DNA of 64,000 nucleotides. Source: Salinisphaera sp. LB1 (GTDB taxonomy: Bacteria > Pseudomonadota > Gammaproteobacteria > Nevskiales > Salinisphaeraceae). Under the pieces are notes generated by a model. It did not search any database. It was not told the DNA's origin and saw only the letters and a list, made by a program, of their open reading frames with translations. Both the position numbers and the translations under genes were made by a program. The stretch is from assembly GCF_003177035.1 (NCBI RefSeq), contig NZ_CP029488.1, positions 3,292,501 through 3,356,500 of the forward strand, read 5' to 3'. Shown here one piece after another: positions 1 through 10,094 of this stretch. Position 1 is the first letter of the stretch; every line of letters begins with the position of its first letter.

Positions 1-96
1 GATCGATTACTCGCATTACTCGCCCAGCATCTGACTGACGAAGAGGATCTGGTGATCCCCGGCATGCTCGAATATACCGAGCGGCCGCTGCGGTAG
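1..96 (+). CDS. C-terminal end of a hemerythrin-like domain protein (cut by window edge)
   Basis: The frame beginning at base 1 is open to a TAG at 94-96 and gives 31 residues. They include HLTDEEDLVIPGMLEY, which resembles the last iron-ligand helix of hemerythrin/HHE domains (H-x3-E followed by a hydrophobic-P turn). The rest of the gene lies outside the window, so the function rests on this short motif only. Another helical protein cannot be excluded. Confidence 0.45.
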   Translation, partial: DRLLALLAQHLTDEEDLVIPGMLEYTERPLR

Positions 97-142
97 CGCC
101 CGACCATCGGGGGCTGAGCGGTTACATTATTTGGCGCCCGAA

Positions 143-229
143 GTATTTCTTTTATTTGCGCTCATTCGCGTACATTTGCGGATAAAATGCCCTTCTTACT
201 CAGTCAGCTAAGTGTCGTACATGATCAAC
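143..229. repeat. Diverged intergenic repeat, copy A
   Basis: About 85 bases resembling 51421-51505. The best core, 164-190, matches 51441-51467 at 25 of 27 positions, and a second block (GTCGTACATGATCAA near 214) matches GTCGTGCATAATCAA in the other copy. It lies between two genes and codes for nothing evident. Its origin (IS end, attachment site or RNA) is unknown. Confidence 0.5.
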
Positions 230-290
230 GGCCAAGAAACAGACTGATGCTTCCACTACGACGATTCTGATGGGATGCCCGGGTACGTTG

Positions 291-1427
291 TCAGCGACTG
301 GTCGCCGTCTGACTCGGGCCGGGCGCCGCCACGAGGCGATTATTCTCGCGACGCAATCGGGTCGGGATGTCCATCGACAGCGCTTCGAGGCCGCCGGTTT
401 CACGCAGCAGGTCGTCGACCGATGCGCGCTCGGCAGGCGCCAATGAGGCATAGAAATCGATGGCCCGTTGCAGCATCCATTGCGGATAGGGCATGAGGGC
501 GCGCTCGCCTTCAGTTCCATTCAGCCTGAAACGATGGCTGCCGATTTGCCGTGGCAGTCGTTCCCCGGGATGGGCCTGCGTCCACGAGGCCACTGCGGCC
601 ACGGTATCCCGAAGCACGGGAAACTGTTCGGCGAATTGCCGGCGCAGGATGGGCAAGAGCGTTTCCGGAATCGCGTCGCCTTGCATCCAGGTGCCGCAGG
701 GTGGGTTGAAGTCGAACATGCGCTCCACCCAGCGAGCGACCGAGGGCGCCCGCTGGCGCATGAGCCGGCCCGGTGCCGGGTCCCGGTACAAATGGGCGTA
801 GAGCGGCGCGATCAGGCCGAAATCGGCGAGAGAGGCGCGGTCTCCCAATGCATAGCGGTGCGCGGAGAAGTGGGTTTCCAGGTCATCCAGCAATGCTTCA
901 TAGCTGCGCTCGATCGCCGGCACGGTTTCGGGATGGATGCCGAGCGTGGGCAGCATCGCGGCGAACCGGTCGGCATGGCGGCGGGCGATCAGGCGGCGGA
1001 GAAAGGCCGGCGCCCAAGGCAGGGCAACGCGGCCGAACTCGGCCAGCAGGAATTTCCGGTTCTGGCGGGGATAATTCCAGCGATAGTGCATGGCCGGGAT
1101 CAATAGCCATTCGTCGGCGTATAGTTCGAGCAGCAGCGCGGTCAAACGCTGTTTCGCGGTCGGCGGGTATACCGAGCGTGCCGGTTCGCGGGCCTCGATG
1201 GTATCGATGATGGCGGTCGTATCCTGAATGAATTGGCCCTCCGGCGTTTCGACCACTGGTATGAAGGCCACACCGGTCTTCGGCACGATGATTCGCTTGT
1301 ACACCCGTAATGTTGACAGGCGCTCGCGGTACGCGAGCCCCTTGTATCGCAGATAAGCGCGCGCCTTGCCGGTATAGAGTGAAAACGCCGTGCCATAGAG
1401 CGTGTATACAGAATCATCCTTTGCCAT
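291..1427 (-). CDS. Glutathione S-transferase family protein with long C-terminal extension
   Basis: A 378-residue cytosolic protein. Residues about 8-85 form a GST N-terminal thioredoxin-like domain: YGTAFSLYTGKARAYLRYKG at the glutathione-site helix, then the IPVVETPEG strand-turn and a QDTTAIID helix where most GSTs have E/Q-S. A helical C-terminal domain follows to about 250. Classical GSTs are 200-230 residues, so about 130 extra residues remain, with no domain I recognise. The substrate cannot be told. The next gene upstream on the same strand is an MFS carrier 124 bases away; a shared role is possible but not shown. Confidence 0.8.
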   Translation of the reverse strand: MAKDDSVYTLYGTAFSLYTGKARAYLRYKGLAYRERLSTLRVYKRIIVPKTGVAFIPVVETPEGQFIQDTTAIIDTIEAREPARSVYPPTAKQRLTALLLELYADEWLLIPAMHYRWNYPRQNRKFLLAEFGRVALPWAPAFLRRLIARRHADRFAAMLPTLGIHPETVPAIERSYEALLDDLETHFSAHRYALGDRASLADFGLIAPLYAHLYRDPAPGRLMRQRAPSVARWVERMFDFNPPCGTWMQGDAIPETLLPILRRQFAEQFPVLRDTVAAVASWTQAHPGERLPRQIGSHRFRLNGTEGERALMPYPQWMLQRAIDFYASLAPAERASVDDLLRETGGLEALSMDIPTRLRRENNRLVAAPGPSQTATSR

Positions 1428-1551
1428 ATTGGGTCCGCGCGTCTTGCGAGGGTGGGTTCGGGCCTGCCGTTAAAGCCCGGATACGCCGGCCTGCAACGGG
1501 CACGGCCAGGCTGGCGGCCGTGCCCGTTCGGGCGCCCGGGTGCGGGGCGAA

Positions 1552-2907
1552 TCAGCGCTTGCGATCGGCCGCGTAAGGGTGACCGATGGCGTGCGTATCC
1601 GGCCGGTGGAATAGCAGCGTCAGGATGACCGACGATACCGCCAATGCGGTCAACAGGAAGAATGCATCGGCGAAACTGCCCTGGCTGCCGACCACCCACC
1701 CGGTGATGGCAGGCGCGAGGAAGCCGGCGATCGCGAAGCCGAAATCCATGATGCCGAGCGCGGTCGCCGAGCGATCGGGCGCGATATCGACATTCACGGC
1801 GTAGTAGGCGGAGTTGGCGCCCATCGAAGCCGCCAGCGCGATGGTGATCAGAATCAGTGACAGCGTCAGGCTGGACGAAAACGCGACCGGCAGGATGGCG
1901 ACCGCCGCAATCGCTTGCGTTCCGGCGATCAGATAACTCCGGGCCGGCCGGAGGCGGCGGCTGCGTTTAAGCAGCCGGTCGGAGAAATGCCCGAGGCTGA
2001 ATAGCACCACTGCGGCCGCGGCCCACGGCACGACCGAAAACCAGCCGACGGCCGATACACTCAGGTGAAAGACCTTTTCCAGGTAACCGGGCAGCCAGGT
2101 CATGAAGAAAAACAGAAAATAACCGAACACGAAAAAAGCCCAGTAGTTCGCCAGCAAGGTCGGATTGGTCATCAGGCGGCGCCAGGAGGTCGAGGTGGCA
2201 CCATTGGCCTCGGCGGGCGCGGCGTCGTCGTTCTCGTCGGCCGTCGAATCGCTGTGCTCGCCTAGGCGGCGTACCTCTTTCAACTCGGCTTCGTTGACGA
2301 AGCCGGATTGTTCCGGCCGGTCGCGGAACAGTAGCCACCACAATGGCAGCCAGATAAAGCTGACCACACCCAGTACAAAGAACATACCGCGCCAGCCCAG
2401 CCACGCGATCAGGCTGGAGACCACCGGTGCGCCGATGGCCAGCGAGACCGGGACGGCGGTCAGCGAGGAACCCATCGCCCGGCCGCGTTCGCGCGGCGAC
2501 AACCAGCGGCTGATGGCCCCGGTCATGCCGGGAAACATCGGGCCCTCGGCCAAACCCAGTGCTGCCCGAGCGACCAAGGCCAGCGTGAAGCCCTGGACCA
2601 GGCCGGTGCCGCCGATCGACACGACCCAAAGAGCGACCGAGACTGCGAGAACGATGCGCGGGCCGAAGCGATCGACCAGTATGCCGCCAAGGAAGGTGGT
2701 CAACGCATAACCGATGCCGAATGCCCCGAGCACCAGACCGCGCTGTGAATCGCCAATGCCGAGTTCCTTCGCCATTGGTCCGATCGCATAGGAGATCGCC
2801 GAGCGATCGATATAATTGATGATGATGATGGCGAAAAGAAGTGCAACCACCACCCAGCGGTAATGGGTGGCCGCGGGCGCACCCTGCGCTGCCTGTGCCT
2901 GACTCAT
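1552..2907 (-). CDS. MFS transporter, anion:cation symporter (organic/sugar acid) type
   Basis: A 451-residue inner-membrane protein with about 12 hydrophobic segments. The N-terminal pattern INYIDRSAISYAIGPMAKELG and the loop GRAMGSSLTAVPVSLAIG are typical of the ACS family (glucarate, galactonate, phthalate and related carriers). A charged, acidic central loop (residues about 205-235, rich in E, D and A) separates the two six-helix halves. The specific solute is unknown. It lies between the GST gene and an alcohol dehydrogenase, all on the minus strand and not overlapping. Confidence 0.85.
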   Translation of the reverse strand: MSQAQAAQGAPAATHYRWVVVALLFAIIIINYIDRSAISYAIGPMAKELGIGDSQRGLVLGAFGIGYALTTFLGGILVDRFGPRIVLAVSVALWVVSIGGTGLVQGFTLALVARAALGLAEGPMFPGMTGAISRWLSPRERGRAMGSSLTAVPVSLAIGAPVVSSLIAWLGWRGMFFVLGVVSFIWLPLWWLLFRDRPEQSGFVNEAELKEVRRLGEHSDSTADENDDAAPAEANGATSTSWRRLMTNPTLLANYWAFFVFGYFLFFFMTWLPGYLEKVFHLSVSAVGWFSVVPWAAAAVVLFSLGHFSDRLLKRSRRLRPARSYLIAGTQAIAAVAILPVAFSSSLTLSLILITIALAASMGANSAYYAVNVDIAPDRSATALGIMDFGFAIAGFLAPAITGWVVGSQGSFADAFFLLTALAVSSVILTLLFHRPDTHAIGHPYAADRKR

Positions 2908-3183
2908 GTCCTGTTCCCGTGTTTGTATCTAACGTGCTGAATGAATCACGTACAAGATATCAGCGGGTCGCGACGTCGTGGTCGATTCGGGCACATCTCC
3001 GGACCGCAGTCGCCCGTTCTGCCCGTCGCCTGGCCCGGGAACTGTCGGCGGTCGCGGCGAGTCGCTTGCGCCGTCCCGTCACGACGGCGCGCCGGGCGTG
3101 CACTGCAAACAGGCGCCCGGCGCGTGGTTTCGACCCCGGCCCGGGCGAGTGCCGCAGCCCACGCCGCCCGATCGGGATAGGCG

Positions 3184-4257
3184 CTAAGGGGTGATGGCGA
3201 TCTTGAGTACGCCATCCTGCTGATGCGAGAAGAGGTCGTAGGCTGCCTCGATGTCATCCAGCTTGTAGCGATGTGTGACCAACGGCGCCAGGTCGACGCG
3301 TCCCGACGCCACCACGTTGAGCAGGCGGCGCATGCGTTCCTTGCCGCCGGGGCAGAGCGTGGTCACGATGCGGTTATCGCCCAGACCGGCACTGAATGCG
3401 CTCAGAGGAATGGTCAGATCCTGGGAATACACGCCTAGGCTGGACAACGTACCGCCGGGGCGAAGCACGCTGAGGGCGGACTCGAAGGTGTTCTGTGTGC
3501 CCAGCGCTTCGATGGCCACGTCCACGCCCCGGCCATCGGTCAGCGAGCGGATGGTCTCGACTGGATCGTCCTTGTTGAAGTCGATCACCGTGTCGGCGCC
3601 GAGGCGTCGGGCGACGGCCAGCCGTTCCGGCACCGTGTCCACCACGATGATTCGCGCAGCGCCCTGCAGACGTGCGCCCGCGGTGGCGCAAAGCCCGATC
3701 GGGCCCTGGGCGAATATCGCCACGGTATCGCCGATGCGAATCTTGCCGCTTTCCGCACCGGAAAAGCCGGTCGACATGATGTCCGGGCACATCAAGACCT
3801 GCTCGCCGGTGAGGTCGTCGGGAATCGGCGCCAGGTTCGCCATGGCATCCGGTACGCGGACGTATTCGGCCTGGCAGCCGTCGATGGTATTGCCGAAACG
3901 CCAGCCGCCCATCGTTTTCCAGCCATGCGGCGCGCCGCAGCCGCATTGCGAATGACAGCCATCCAACGAGGCATAGCTCGTACCGTCGGGCGTGATTGCA
4001 CCGGCGATGACGCGCTGGCCCTCGGTATAGCCGGTCACCTGGGCCCCGAGCTTCTCAATCACGCCCACCGGTTCATGGCCGATCGTCAGTCCGCGGGCGA
4101 CCGGGTATTCACCCTTGAGAATATGTACGTCGGTGCCGCATATGGTGGTCGTCGTGATGCGTATCAACGCATCGAGCGGGCCAATGTCGGGGATCGGCTT
4201 GTCTTCGAGTACGATACGGCCGGGTTCGACAAATACGGCGGCTTTCATCTGGCTCAT
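3184..4257 (-). CDS. Zinc-dependent secondary alcohol dehydrogenase (isopropanol dehydrogenase-like)
   Basis: A 357-residue MDR-superfamily enzyme that would oxidise or reduce secondary alcohols/ketones with NAD(P). The catalytic zinc ligands follow the Thermoanaerobacter/Clostridium pattern: C40 (TTICGTDVH), H61-E62 (GHEP) and D159 (CPDIMSTGF). The Rossmann fold carries an acidic residue at the end of strand 2 (IIVVDTVPERL), which favours NAD over NADP. A longer frame starts at 4287, but the ATG at 4257 has GGAG nine bases upstream and gives the usual family length, so I chose it. Confidence 0.85.
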   Translation of the reverse strand: MSQMKAAVFVEPGRIVLEDKPIPDIGPLDALIRITTTTICGTDVHILKGEYPVARGLTIGHEPVGVIEKLGAQVTGYTEGQRVIAGAITPDGTSYASLDGCHSQCGCGAPHGWKTMGGWRFGNTIDGCQAEYVRVPDAMANLAPIPDDLTGEQVLMCPDIMSTGFSGAESGKIRIGDTVAIFAQGPIGLCATAGARLQGAARIIVVDTVPERLAVARRLGADTVIDFNKDDPVETIRSLTDGRGVDVAIEALGTQNTFESALSVLRPGGTLSSLGVYSQDLTIPLSAFSAGLGDNRIVTTLCPGGKERMRRLLNVVASGRVDLAPLVTHRYKLDDIEAAYDLFSHQQDGVLKIAITP

Positions 4258-4564
4258 GGCGGGCGACTCCGGGTCTGTAATCGGCAAACACGCCGACAGG
4301 AGTACAGGATGCGCGCCATTGCGCCCGCCGCATGTTGATCTGCGTCATCTCGCGCCATGATCGGGCGGCAGTGGCGGCCATGCGGCGTGGCGCCCAGTCG
4401 CCGCACCTCGGGTTACAGCGCGTTGCCCGGTTCCGCTTGGCGCAACATCACGCGGGCTGCGGGGCGGAAACTTACGTTACAGCACATCAGCCGAAGCCGG
4501 TCGGGCTGTTCCTGCCAGCGCACAGTAGACGCGGGCTTGTCCGGCCATCGCTCGTGTTATTGCA

Positions 4565-5668
4565 TCAGGCCGCTTCGGCGAAGTCGGCGGCTGTGTTTGT
4601 CACGCGTCGGCGGCGACGTCCGGGCAACGACATGCGCAGAATGCGTCGCGCCACACCACCGGCCTGGCGTGCCAGCGAGCCCGTGTTGTAGTTGATGCCG
4701 TACTCTGCGCAGAGCGCCTGGACCCGCGGGGCGATCTCGCGATAGCGATGCGAGGGCATATCGGGAAACAGATGATGCTCGATCTGATAGCTCAAATGGC
4801 CGGACAGCACATGAAACGGCACCGAGCCCGTCAGGTTGGACGATCCCAGCAATTGTCGCAGATACCATTGTCCACGGCTCTCGTCGGTGGCTTCGGCCCG
4901 GTCGTACATCTCGACTTCGTCGGTGAAATGCCCGCAGAAGATGATCAGAAACGACCAGATATTGCGTGTGAAATTAGCCGAGAGATTACCTGCCAGCACC
5001 GGTGCGAACAGCGGGCCCGCCAGAGTCGGGAACAGCAGGTAGTCCTTGAGCAACTGGCCGCGCACCTTGGCCAGGATCTGGCCGGCCTGGGCGCGCATGT
5101 CCTTCCAGCTCTTGTCGCGGCCCAGACGCTCGAACTCCAGGTCGTGTAGTGCCACGCCCCACTGGAAGAACGCCGCCAGCAACAGCGCGATGCCGGGCTG
5201 GGCCAGGAATCGTGGCTCCCACGCCTGATCTTCGCTCACGCGCAACAGGGTGTAGCCGAGATCGCGATCCAGATCGACGATATTGGTGAACGTATGGTGC
5301 ACATAGTTGTGTGAGTGCTTCCACTGTGCCGATGGGCAGGTGTTGTCCCATTCGTAGGTGGCCGAATCGAGGGCCGGATCGTTCATCCAGTCCCACTGTC
5401 CGTGCATGACGTTGTGCCCGATCTCCATGTTCTCGAGGATTTTCGACAGCGCCAGCAACGAGGTCCCCGCCAGCCAGGCCGGCGGCAACAGGCCGGCGAA
5501 CAGCAGCGCGCGGCCCGCGACCTCGCTGGCACGCTGGGTTCGTAGCACGCGAAGGATGTAGCGCGCGTCGCGCTCGCCGAGATCGCTCATGACGTCATCG
5601 CGAATCTGGTCTAGCGCTTGACCGAACGCGGTCAGATCGGCCTCGCTCAGATGGGTGGGCTTGCTCAT
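4565..5668 (-). CDS. Membrane fatty acid desaturase (acyl-CoA/lipid, DesA3/DesB type)
   Basis: A 367-residue integral-membrane di-iron desaturase. All three histidine boxes are intact: H85-NVM-H89, H118-S-H120-NYV-H124-H125 and Q295-I-E-H298-H299. Hydrophobic stretches lie at about 52-78, 155-175 and 212-250. Enzymes of this group introduce a double bond into long-chain acyl chains, using electrons from a ferredoxin-type reductase. That partner is encoded 64 bases upstream on the same strand. The very basic tail after box 3 (RRRRR around 350-355) is odd. Position specificity cannot be told from sequence. Confidence 0.9.
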   Translation of the reverse strand: MSKPTHLSEADLTAFGQALDQIRDDVMSDLGERDARYILRVLRTQRASEVAGRALLFAGLLPPAWLAGTSLLALSKILENMEIGHNVMHGQWDWMNDPALDSATYEWDNTCPSAQWKHSHNYVHHTFTNIVDLDRDLGYTLLRVSEDQAWEPRFLAQPGIALLLAAFFQWGVALHDLEFERLGRDKSWKDMRAQAGQILAKVRGQLLKDYLLFPTLAGPLFAPVLAGNLSANFTRNIWSFLIIFCGHFTDEVEMYDRAEATDESRGQWYLRQLLGSSNLTGSVPFHVLSGHLSYQIEHHLFPDMPSHRYREIAPRVQALCAEYGINYNTGSLARQAGGVARRILRMSLPGRRRRRVTNTAADFAEAA

Positions 5669-5732
5669 GACAAAGTGTCCCCGAACGCGCCGGGCGTTCC
5701 GTGGTGAAAATGTGAGAAGAAATATTGGCGGA

Positions 5733-6773
5733 TCAGAAATCGATCGCTACGTCGCCTGCGGCGGCGTGGATACAAAGCTGGAGATCGGTGTCGCGCACCT
5801 GCCGGACCCGATCGGTGCGCAGATCCCGCACCGTGCCCTCGGCGATATGACATTTACAAGCGTGGCATATGCCCATTCGGCAGCCATACGGCGGCGACAA
5901 GCCTGCGTCTTCGGCGATTTCGAGCAGTGAGCCGTGTTCGCCCGATGCCGCGATGTCGCTTTTCAGGAATTGCACTGCCCCCTGACCGTGGGCGCTGGCC
6001 CGTCGGCTGGCCGCGAACTGCTCACGATGCAACGGCGCGCTCGAACGTGCGGCGATCAGCGTTTCGGCGGTATCCATGAAACCGGCCGGCCCGCAGAGCC
6101 AGGTCTCGCGCTCGGCCAGATCCGGCACCTGGGCATCCAGCGCGGCGGCATCGAGTCGCGCACCGCCGGCACCGGTAAATACGGTAATCGACTGCAGCCG
6201 CGCGTGCTCGGCCGCCAATGCCTCGAGTTCGTCCGCATAGATCATGTCGACCGGCGCGCGAGCGTAATGCAGAAAGACAATGTCGGTAGACGCGCCGTGT
6301 GACAGCCACGTCCGCAGCACACTCATCACCGGCGTGATGCCGCTGCCGGCACTCAACAACAGCGCCTTGGCCGGCGCCTGCGACCGCGGACAGAAATCAC
6401 CTTCGGCCGGGCTCAGATACAGCAACTGGCCGCGTTGCGCCTGGTCCACCAGATAATTGCTGACGCGGCCGGCACCGTTTCGCTTGACGGTGATTTCGAT
6501 CAACGGTTCGTCTGGAGCGCTCGCGATAGAAAAACAGCGGCTGTGACGAGCGCCGTCCAGCGTCAGGCCGACCAATACGTGCTGACCGGCGTGATGGCCA
6601 CGCCAATTGCTGTTCGGCTCGATCGCAAGCGTGACGCTGTCGGGCGTCTGACGCACAGCATGCACGACGCGTCCGCGCGGCTCGGCCAGCGATAAACGAT
6701 CGTCGATCAGCGCCAGGTAGTCGTCCACCGAGGACGGATGGGCCAGCGCCCGGGCCAGCGAACTGCCGAGCAT
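5733..6773 (-). CDS. Ferredoxin reductase fused to a 2Fe-2S domain, desaturase electron donor
   Basis: Flavin and pyridine-nucleotide binding modules (RCFSIASAPDEP for FAD; GSGITPVMSVL for NAD(P)H) are followed by a plant-type [2Fe-2S] domain with C-x4-C-x2-C (CRMGICHAC) and a later C in LQLC. It matches the Rv3230c/DesC-type oxidoreductases that feed DesA3/DesB desaturases, and the desaturase is the next gene in the same direction. The frame is open further upstream (ATG at 6830, TTG at 6839), but those starts fall inside or beyond a double palindrome. I prefer the ATG at 6773, although it has only a weak ribosome-binding site, so the start is uncertain. Confidence 0.85.
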   Translation of the reverse strand: MLGSSLARALAHPSSVDDYLALIDDRLSLAEPRGRVVHAVRQTPDSVTLAIEPNSNWRGHHAGQHVLVGLTLDGARHSRCFSIASAPDEPLIEITVKRNGAGRVSNYLVDQAQRGQLLYLSPAEGDFCPRSQAPAKALLLSAGSGITPVMSVLRTWLSHGASTDIVFLHYARAPVDMIYADELEALAAEHARLQSITVFTGAGGARLDAAALDAQVPDLAERETWLCGPAGFMDTAETLIAARSSAPLHREQFAASRRASAHGQGAVQFLKSDIAASGEHGSLLEIAEDAGLSPPYGCRMGICHACKCHIAEGTVRDLRTDRVRQVRDTDLQLCIHAAAGDVAIDF

Positions 6774-6811
6774 CCGCTTGACGATCGGATTCAAGGGTTT
6801 CGTGTCATGTT

Positions 6812-6829
6812 TGTGTACACATGTGCACA
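6812..6829. promoter_or_regulatory. Tandem palindromes upstream of the desaturase operon, probable operator
   Basis: TGTGTACACA (6812-6821) and TGTGCACA (6822-6829) are two perfect palindromes side by side, about 40 bases before the preferred start of the ferredoxin reductase. In Pseudomonas the equivalent operon is repressed by the TetR-type regulator DesT. No such gene is adjacent here, so the binding protein is unknown. Confidence 0.45.
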
Positions 6830-7103
6830 TTAAGCGCAATGACAGGCCGCGTCAATGCGCGTGGTGAGGGCGGCGACATCGAGCACCCGCGCGCGCCGGA
6901 TGACAGTCGCCGCAACGCCGGCACGCGCCCGTTTGAGGCCGTGCGGGCTCCGGTCATAGCAGCCGACCGTACCGAAACCGCGCCCGCCGAATGGTTGAAA
7001 TCCGGCCACGTTGCGCCCGCGATCGATCGGGCCCCGGCTGGCCTGCACGCCAGCTTGGTTGACCGCGACCGCATGCCGGGCCGGGCAAGCGGTAAGGGCG
7101 GAT

Positions 7104-8018
7104 TCAGTCGCTGGTGTTGTCGGCTCGATCCAATACCTGGAGCAGGTTGGCGAGTGTGGCGCTTGGATCATCGCGCCGCCAGGCAACGCCAGTGTCCAGT
7201 TGTGGCGGATGGCAGGCAAGCGGCACATAACGAATACCGGTGCGGGCCAGATGACGCAGCGACTCCGGCACCAGCGCGATACCCAGGCCGGCGGAGACGA
7301 GGCTGATGATGGTCTGCATCTGAATCGCGTGCTGGACAATATCGGCCTGGCCGCCGCACTCCAGATAATAGTTCGTCACCAGGTCGTAGAACGACGGCGC
7401 GACCTGACGCGGAAACACGATCAACGGCGACGTGACCACGGCATCCGGCGAAAGCTGTCCCCGGGTCAGCGTCAGCCGCCCGTTGGCGATCCATTGTTCC
7501 GGCACGGCCGCCATCAACGGTTCCGACATGAGCCGGCGATAAGCCAGCTTGACGGGCAGTGCGGCATGCGCGGGTGGAATGAGTATTCCGGCGTGGATCT
7601 CGCCGCTCAGCAGAGCCGTGATCTGCACATCGCTGGTGGCTTCGGTCAGCGCCAGGTCGACGTTGGGGTAGAGCGTGCGGAAGCGCTGGACCAGAGTCGG
7701 CAACAGGCTGTAATCGGCGGTGCTGACGAACGCAAGGTTCAAGCGCCCCGTTTCGCCGCGCCGGATGCGCCGTGCCGTTTCCGGCAGGGCATCCACCGCC
7801 GCCAGCGCGGCGCGCACGGGCTCCAGCCATGCCTCGCCGAAAGGGGTCAGCGCCACGGACCGTTTGGTGCGCATGAACAGCGCAGCGCCGAGTTCGCGTT
7901 CGAGCGCACGGATCGACTGGCTGAGCGGCGGCTGGGTCATATGCAGCCGCTCGGCCGCCTTGCCGAAATGGAGCGTCTCGGCAACCGCCAGGAAATGCCT
8001 GAGCCGTCGCAAATCCAT
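7104..8018 (-). CDS. LysR family transcriptional regulator
   Basis: A 304-residue protein. Residues 1-60 form the winged helix-turn-helix of the family (RRLRHFLAVAETLHFGKAAE, then PPLSQSIRALERELG). Residues about 90-295 form the periplasmic-binding-protein-like effector domain. It is divergent from the ilvD-type gene across a 102-base, AT-rich gap (8019-8120), the usual LysR arrangement. Control of that gene and of itself is the simplest inference. No single T-N11-A box stands out clearly enough to mark. Confidence 0.85.
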   Translation of the reverse strand: MDLRRLRHFLAVAETLHFGKAAERLHMTQPPLSQSIRALERELGAALFMRTKRSVALTPFGEAWLEPVRAALAAVDALPETARRIRRGETGRLNLAFVSTADYSLLPTLVQRFRTLYPNVDLALTEATSDVQITALLSGEIHAGILIPPAHAALPVKLAYRRLMSEPLMAAVPEQWIANGRLTLTRGQLSPDAVVTSPLIVFPRQVAPSFYDLVTNYYLECGGQADIVQHAIQMQTIISLVSAGLGIALVPESLRHLARTGIRYVPLACHPPQLDTGVAWRRDDPSATLANLLQVLDRADNTSD

Positions 8019-8120
8019 CTGTCATATCCTGTGCGACTTAATAAGGCATAAATAATATATTTCAAAAACCGTACGGCGGGAAATAGCATGGCTGAGTGCG
8101 ATGAACTGGAGACAAGACCC

Positions 8121-9971
8121 ATGCCTGCCTATCGATCCCGAACCAGTACCCACGGCCGCAACATGGCCGGTGCCCGCGCCCTCTGGCGCGCCACCGGCAT
8201 GGGCGATTCCGATTTCGGCAAGCCGATCATCGCCATCGCCAACAGCTTTACCCAGTTCGTGCCGGGTCATGTCCATCTGAAAGATCTGGGTCAACTGGTT
8301 GCCGGAGAAATCGCCGAAGCCGGCGGCGTGGCCAAGGAATTCAATACCATCGCGGTGGACGACGGCATCGCCATGGGCCACAACGGCATGCTGTATTCGT
8401 TGCCGTCGCGTGAATTGATCGCGGACAGCGTGGAATACATGGTCAACGCGCACTGTGCCGATGCGCTGGTGTGCATTTCCAATTGCGACAAGATCACCCC
8501 CGGCATGCTCATGGCCGCCATGCGGCTGAACATCCCCACGGTATTCGTCTCCGGCGGGCCGATGGAAGCGGGCAAGGCCGTCATCAAGGGGAGCAGCCGT
8601 TCCTTCGACCTGGTCGATGCCATGGTGGTCGCGGCCGACGACAGCTACAGCGACGAGGACGTCGCGACCATCGAGCGCTCCGCCTGCCCCACGTGCGGCT
8701 CCTGCTCGGGCATGTTCACCGCCAACTCCATGAACTGTCTGACCGAGGCGCTCGGCCTGGCGCTGCCCGGGAACGGCTCGGTTCTGGCCACCCACAGCGA
8801 CCGCGAGGCGTTGTTCCGCAATGCCGGTCGGACCATCGTCGATCTGGCGCGCCGTTATTACGAAAACGACGACGAAAGCGCCTTGCCCCGAGGCATCGCC
8901 ACACGTGCCGCGTTCGAGAACGCCATGAGCCTGGATATCGCCATGGGCGGGTCGACCAACACCGTGCTGCACCTGCTGGCCGCGGCCCGGGAAGGCGAAG
9001 TGGCTTTCTCCATCGCCGAGATCGACGCGCTCTCGCGGCGCGTGCCGTGCCTGTGCAAGGTGGCTCCCGCCAAGGCCGACGTGCACATGGAAGACGTGCA
9101 CCGTGCCGGCAGCATCATGGCCATTCTCGGCGAGCTCGACCGCGCCGGCCTGTTGGATACGTCGCGGCCGACCATCCATTCTTCGAGCCTGGGCGCAGCC
9201 CTCGCGCACTGGGACATCATGCGCACCGAAGACGAGGCGGTGCGCAATCTGTATCGCGCCGGCCCCGGCGGTATCCCCAGCCAGACCGCATTCAGCCAGT
9301 CGGCCCGCTGGCAAACGCTGGACACCGACCGCGAGACCGGCGTCATCCGCTCGGCCGATCACCCGTTTTCCGCCGACGGCGGGCTCGCCGTGCTGTTCGG
9401 AAATCTCGCCCCCGAAGGTTGTATCGTCAAGACCGCGGGCGTGGATGACTCGATCCTCAGCTTCACCGGTGCGGCCCGCGTCTATGAAAGCCAGGATGCC
9501 GCTGTGGCCGGCATTCTGTGCAACGAAGTCGCCGCGGGCGAGGTCGTCGTCATTCGCTACGAAGGCCCGAAGGGCGGCCCCGGCATGCAGGAAATGCTGT
9601 ATCCGACGAGCTATCTCAAATCCAGGGGGCTCGGCAAGGCTTGCGCGCTGATTACCGACGGCCGTTTTTCCGGGGGTACTTCGGGCCTGTCGATCGGCCA
9701 TGTCTCACCGGAGGCCGCCGAAGGCGGGTTGATCGGTCTGGTCGAGACCGGCGATGCCATCGTCATCGACATCCCCAATCGTACGATTGAACTCCAGGTC
9801 GACGACACCACACTGGCGGCGCGGCGTCAGGCGATGGAAGAACAAGGCGCGGGCGCCTGGAAACCCAGCAACCGTCTGCGCAAGGTTTCTCCGGCGCTCA
9901 AGGCCTATGCGGCTCTGGCGACCAACGCCTCGAAAGGCGCGGTACGCGACGTCAGCCAGATTATGTCTTGA
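8121..9971 (+). CDS. ilvD: Dihydroxy-acid dehydratase
   Basis: This enzyme converts 2,3-dihydroxy acids to 2-keto acids in valine, leucine and isoleucine synthesis. From the ATG at 8121 the protein has 616 residues, the length of E. coli IlvD. Iron-sulfur cysteines are conserved: C122 in [13 protein letters not shown] and C195 in [18 protein letters not shown]. Sugar-acid dehydratases share the fold, but these motifs are the IlvD form. GGAG lies nine bases before 8121, and an upstream in-frame ATG at 8088 lacks this. The divergent LysR gene suggests local control. No other ilv genes are nearby. Confidence 0.92.
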   Translation: MPAYRSRTSTHGRNMAGARALWRATGMGDSDFGKPIIAIANSFTQFVPGHVHLKDLGQLVAGEIAEAGGVAKEFNTIAVDDGIAMGHNGMLYSLPSRELIADSVEYMVNAHCADALVCISNCDKITPGMLMAAMRLNIPTVFVSGGPMEAGKAVIKGSSRSFDLVDAMVVAADDSYSDEDVATIERSACPTCGSCSGMFTANSMNCLTEALGLALPGNGSVLATHSDREALFRNAGRTIVDLARRYYENDDESALPRGIATRAAFENAMSLDIAMGGSTNTVLHLLAAAREGEVAFSIAEIDALSRRVPCLCKVAPAKADVHMEDVHRAGSIMAILGELDRAGLLDTSRPTIHSSSLGAALAHWDIMRTEDEAVRNLYRAGPGGIPSQTAFSQSARWQTLDTDRETGVIRSADHPFSADGGLAVLFGNLAPEGCIVKTAGVDDSILSFTGAARVYESQDAAVAGILCNEVAAGEVVVIRYEGPKGGPGMQEMLYPTSYLKSRGLGKACALITDGRFSGGTSGLSIGHVSPEAAEGGLIGLVETGDAIVIDIPNRTIELQVDDTTLAARRQAMEEQGAGAWKPSNRLRKVSPALKAYAALATNASKGAVRDVSQIMS

Positions 9972-10094
9972 ACACAAGCGGCCGGGCTCGCGACGCCAGC
10001 GCACCGAGACCGGTCGGCGTCAATGCGAGCAGGGCGCCGCCGCCCGTCGGCGTTCTCGCGGGAGTTGGCCCAGGCATACCGCGGCCGCGGCGAT

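Noticed and set aside
8019-8120. LysR T-N11-A box between the LysR and ilvD genes
   Set aside because: The region is AT-rich and offers several poor matches; none is clearly better than the others.
8022-9701. A 559-codon open frame antisense to ilvD
   Set aside because: Its product is H/G/R/A-rich with no family likeness; it mirrors codon bias of the strongly conserved ilvD on the other strand.
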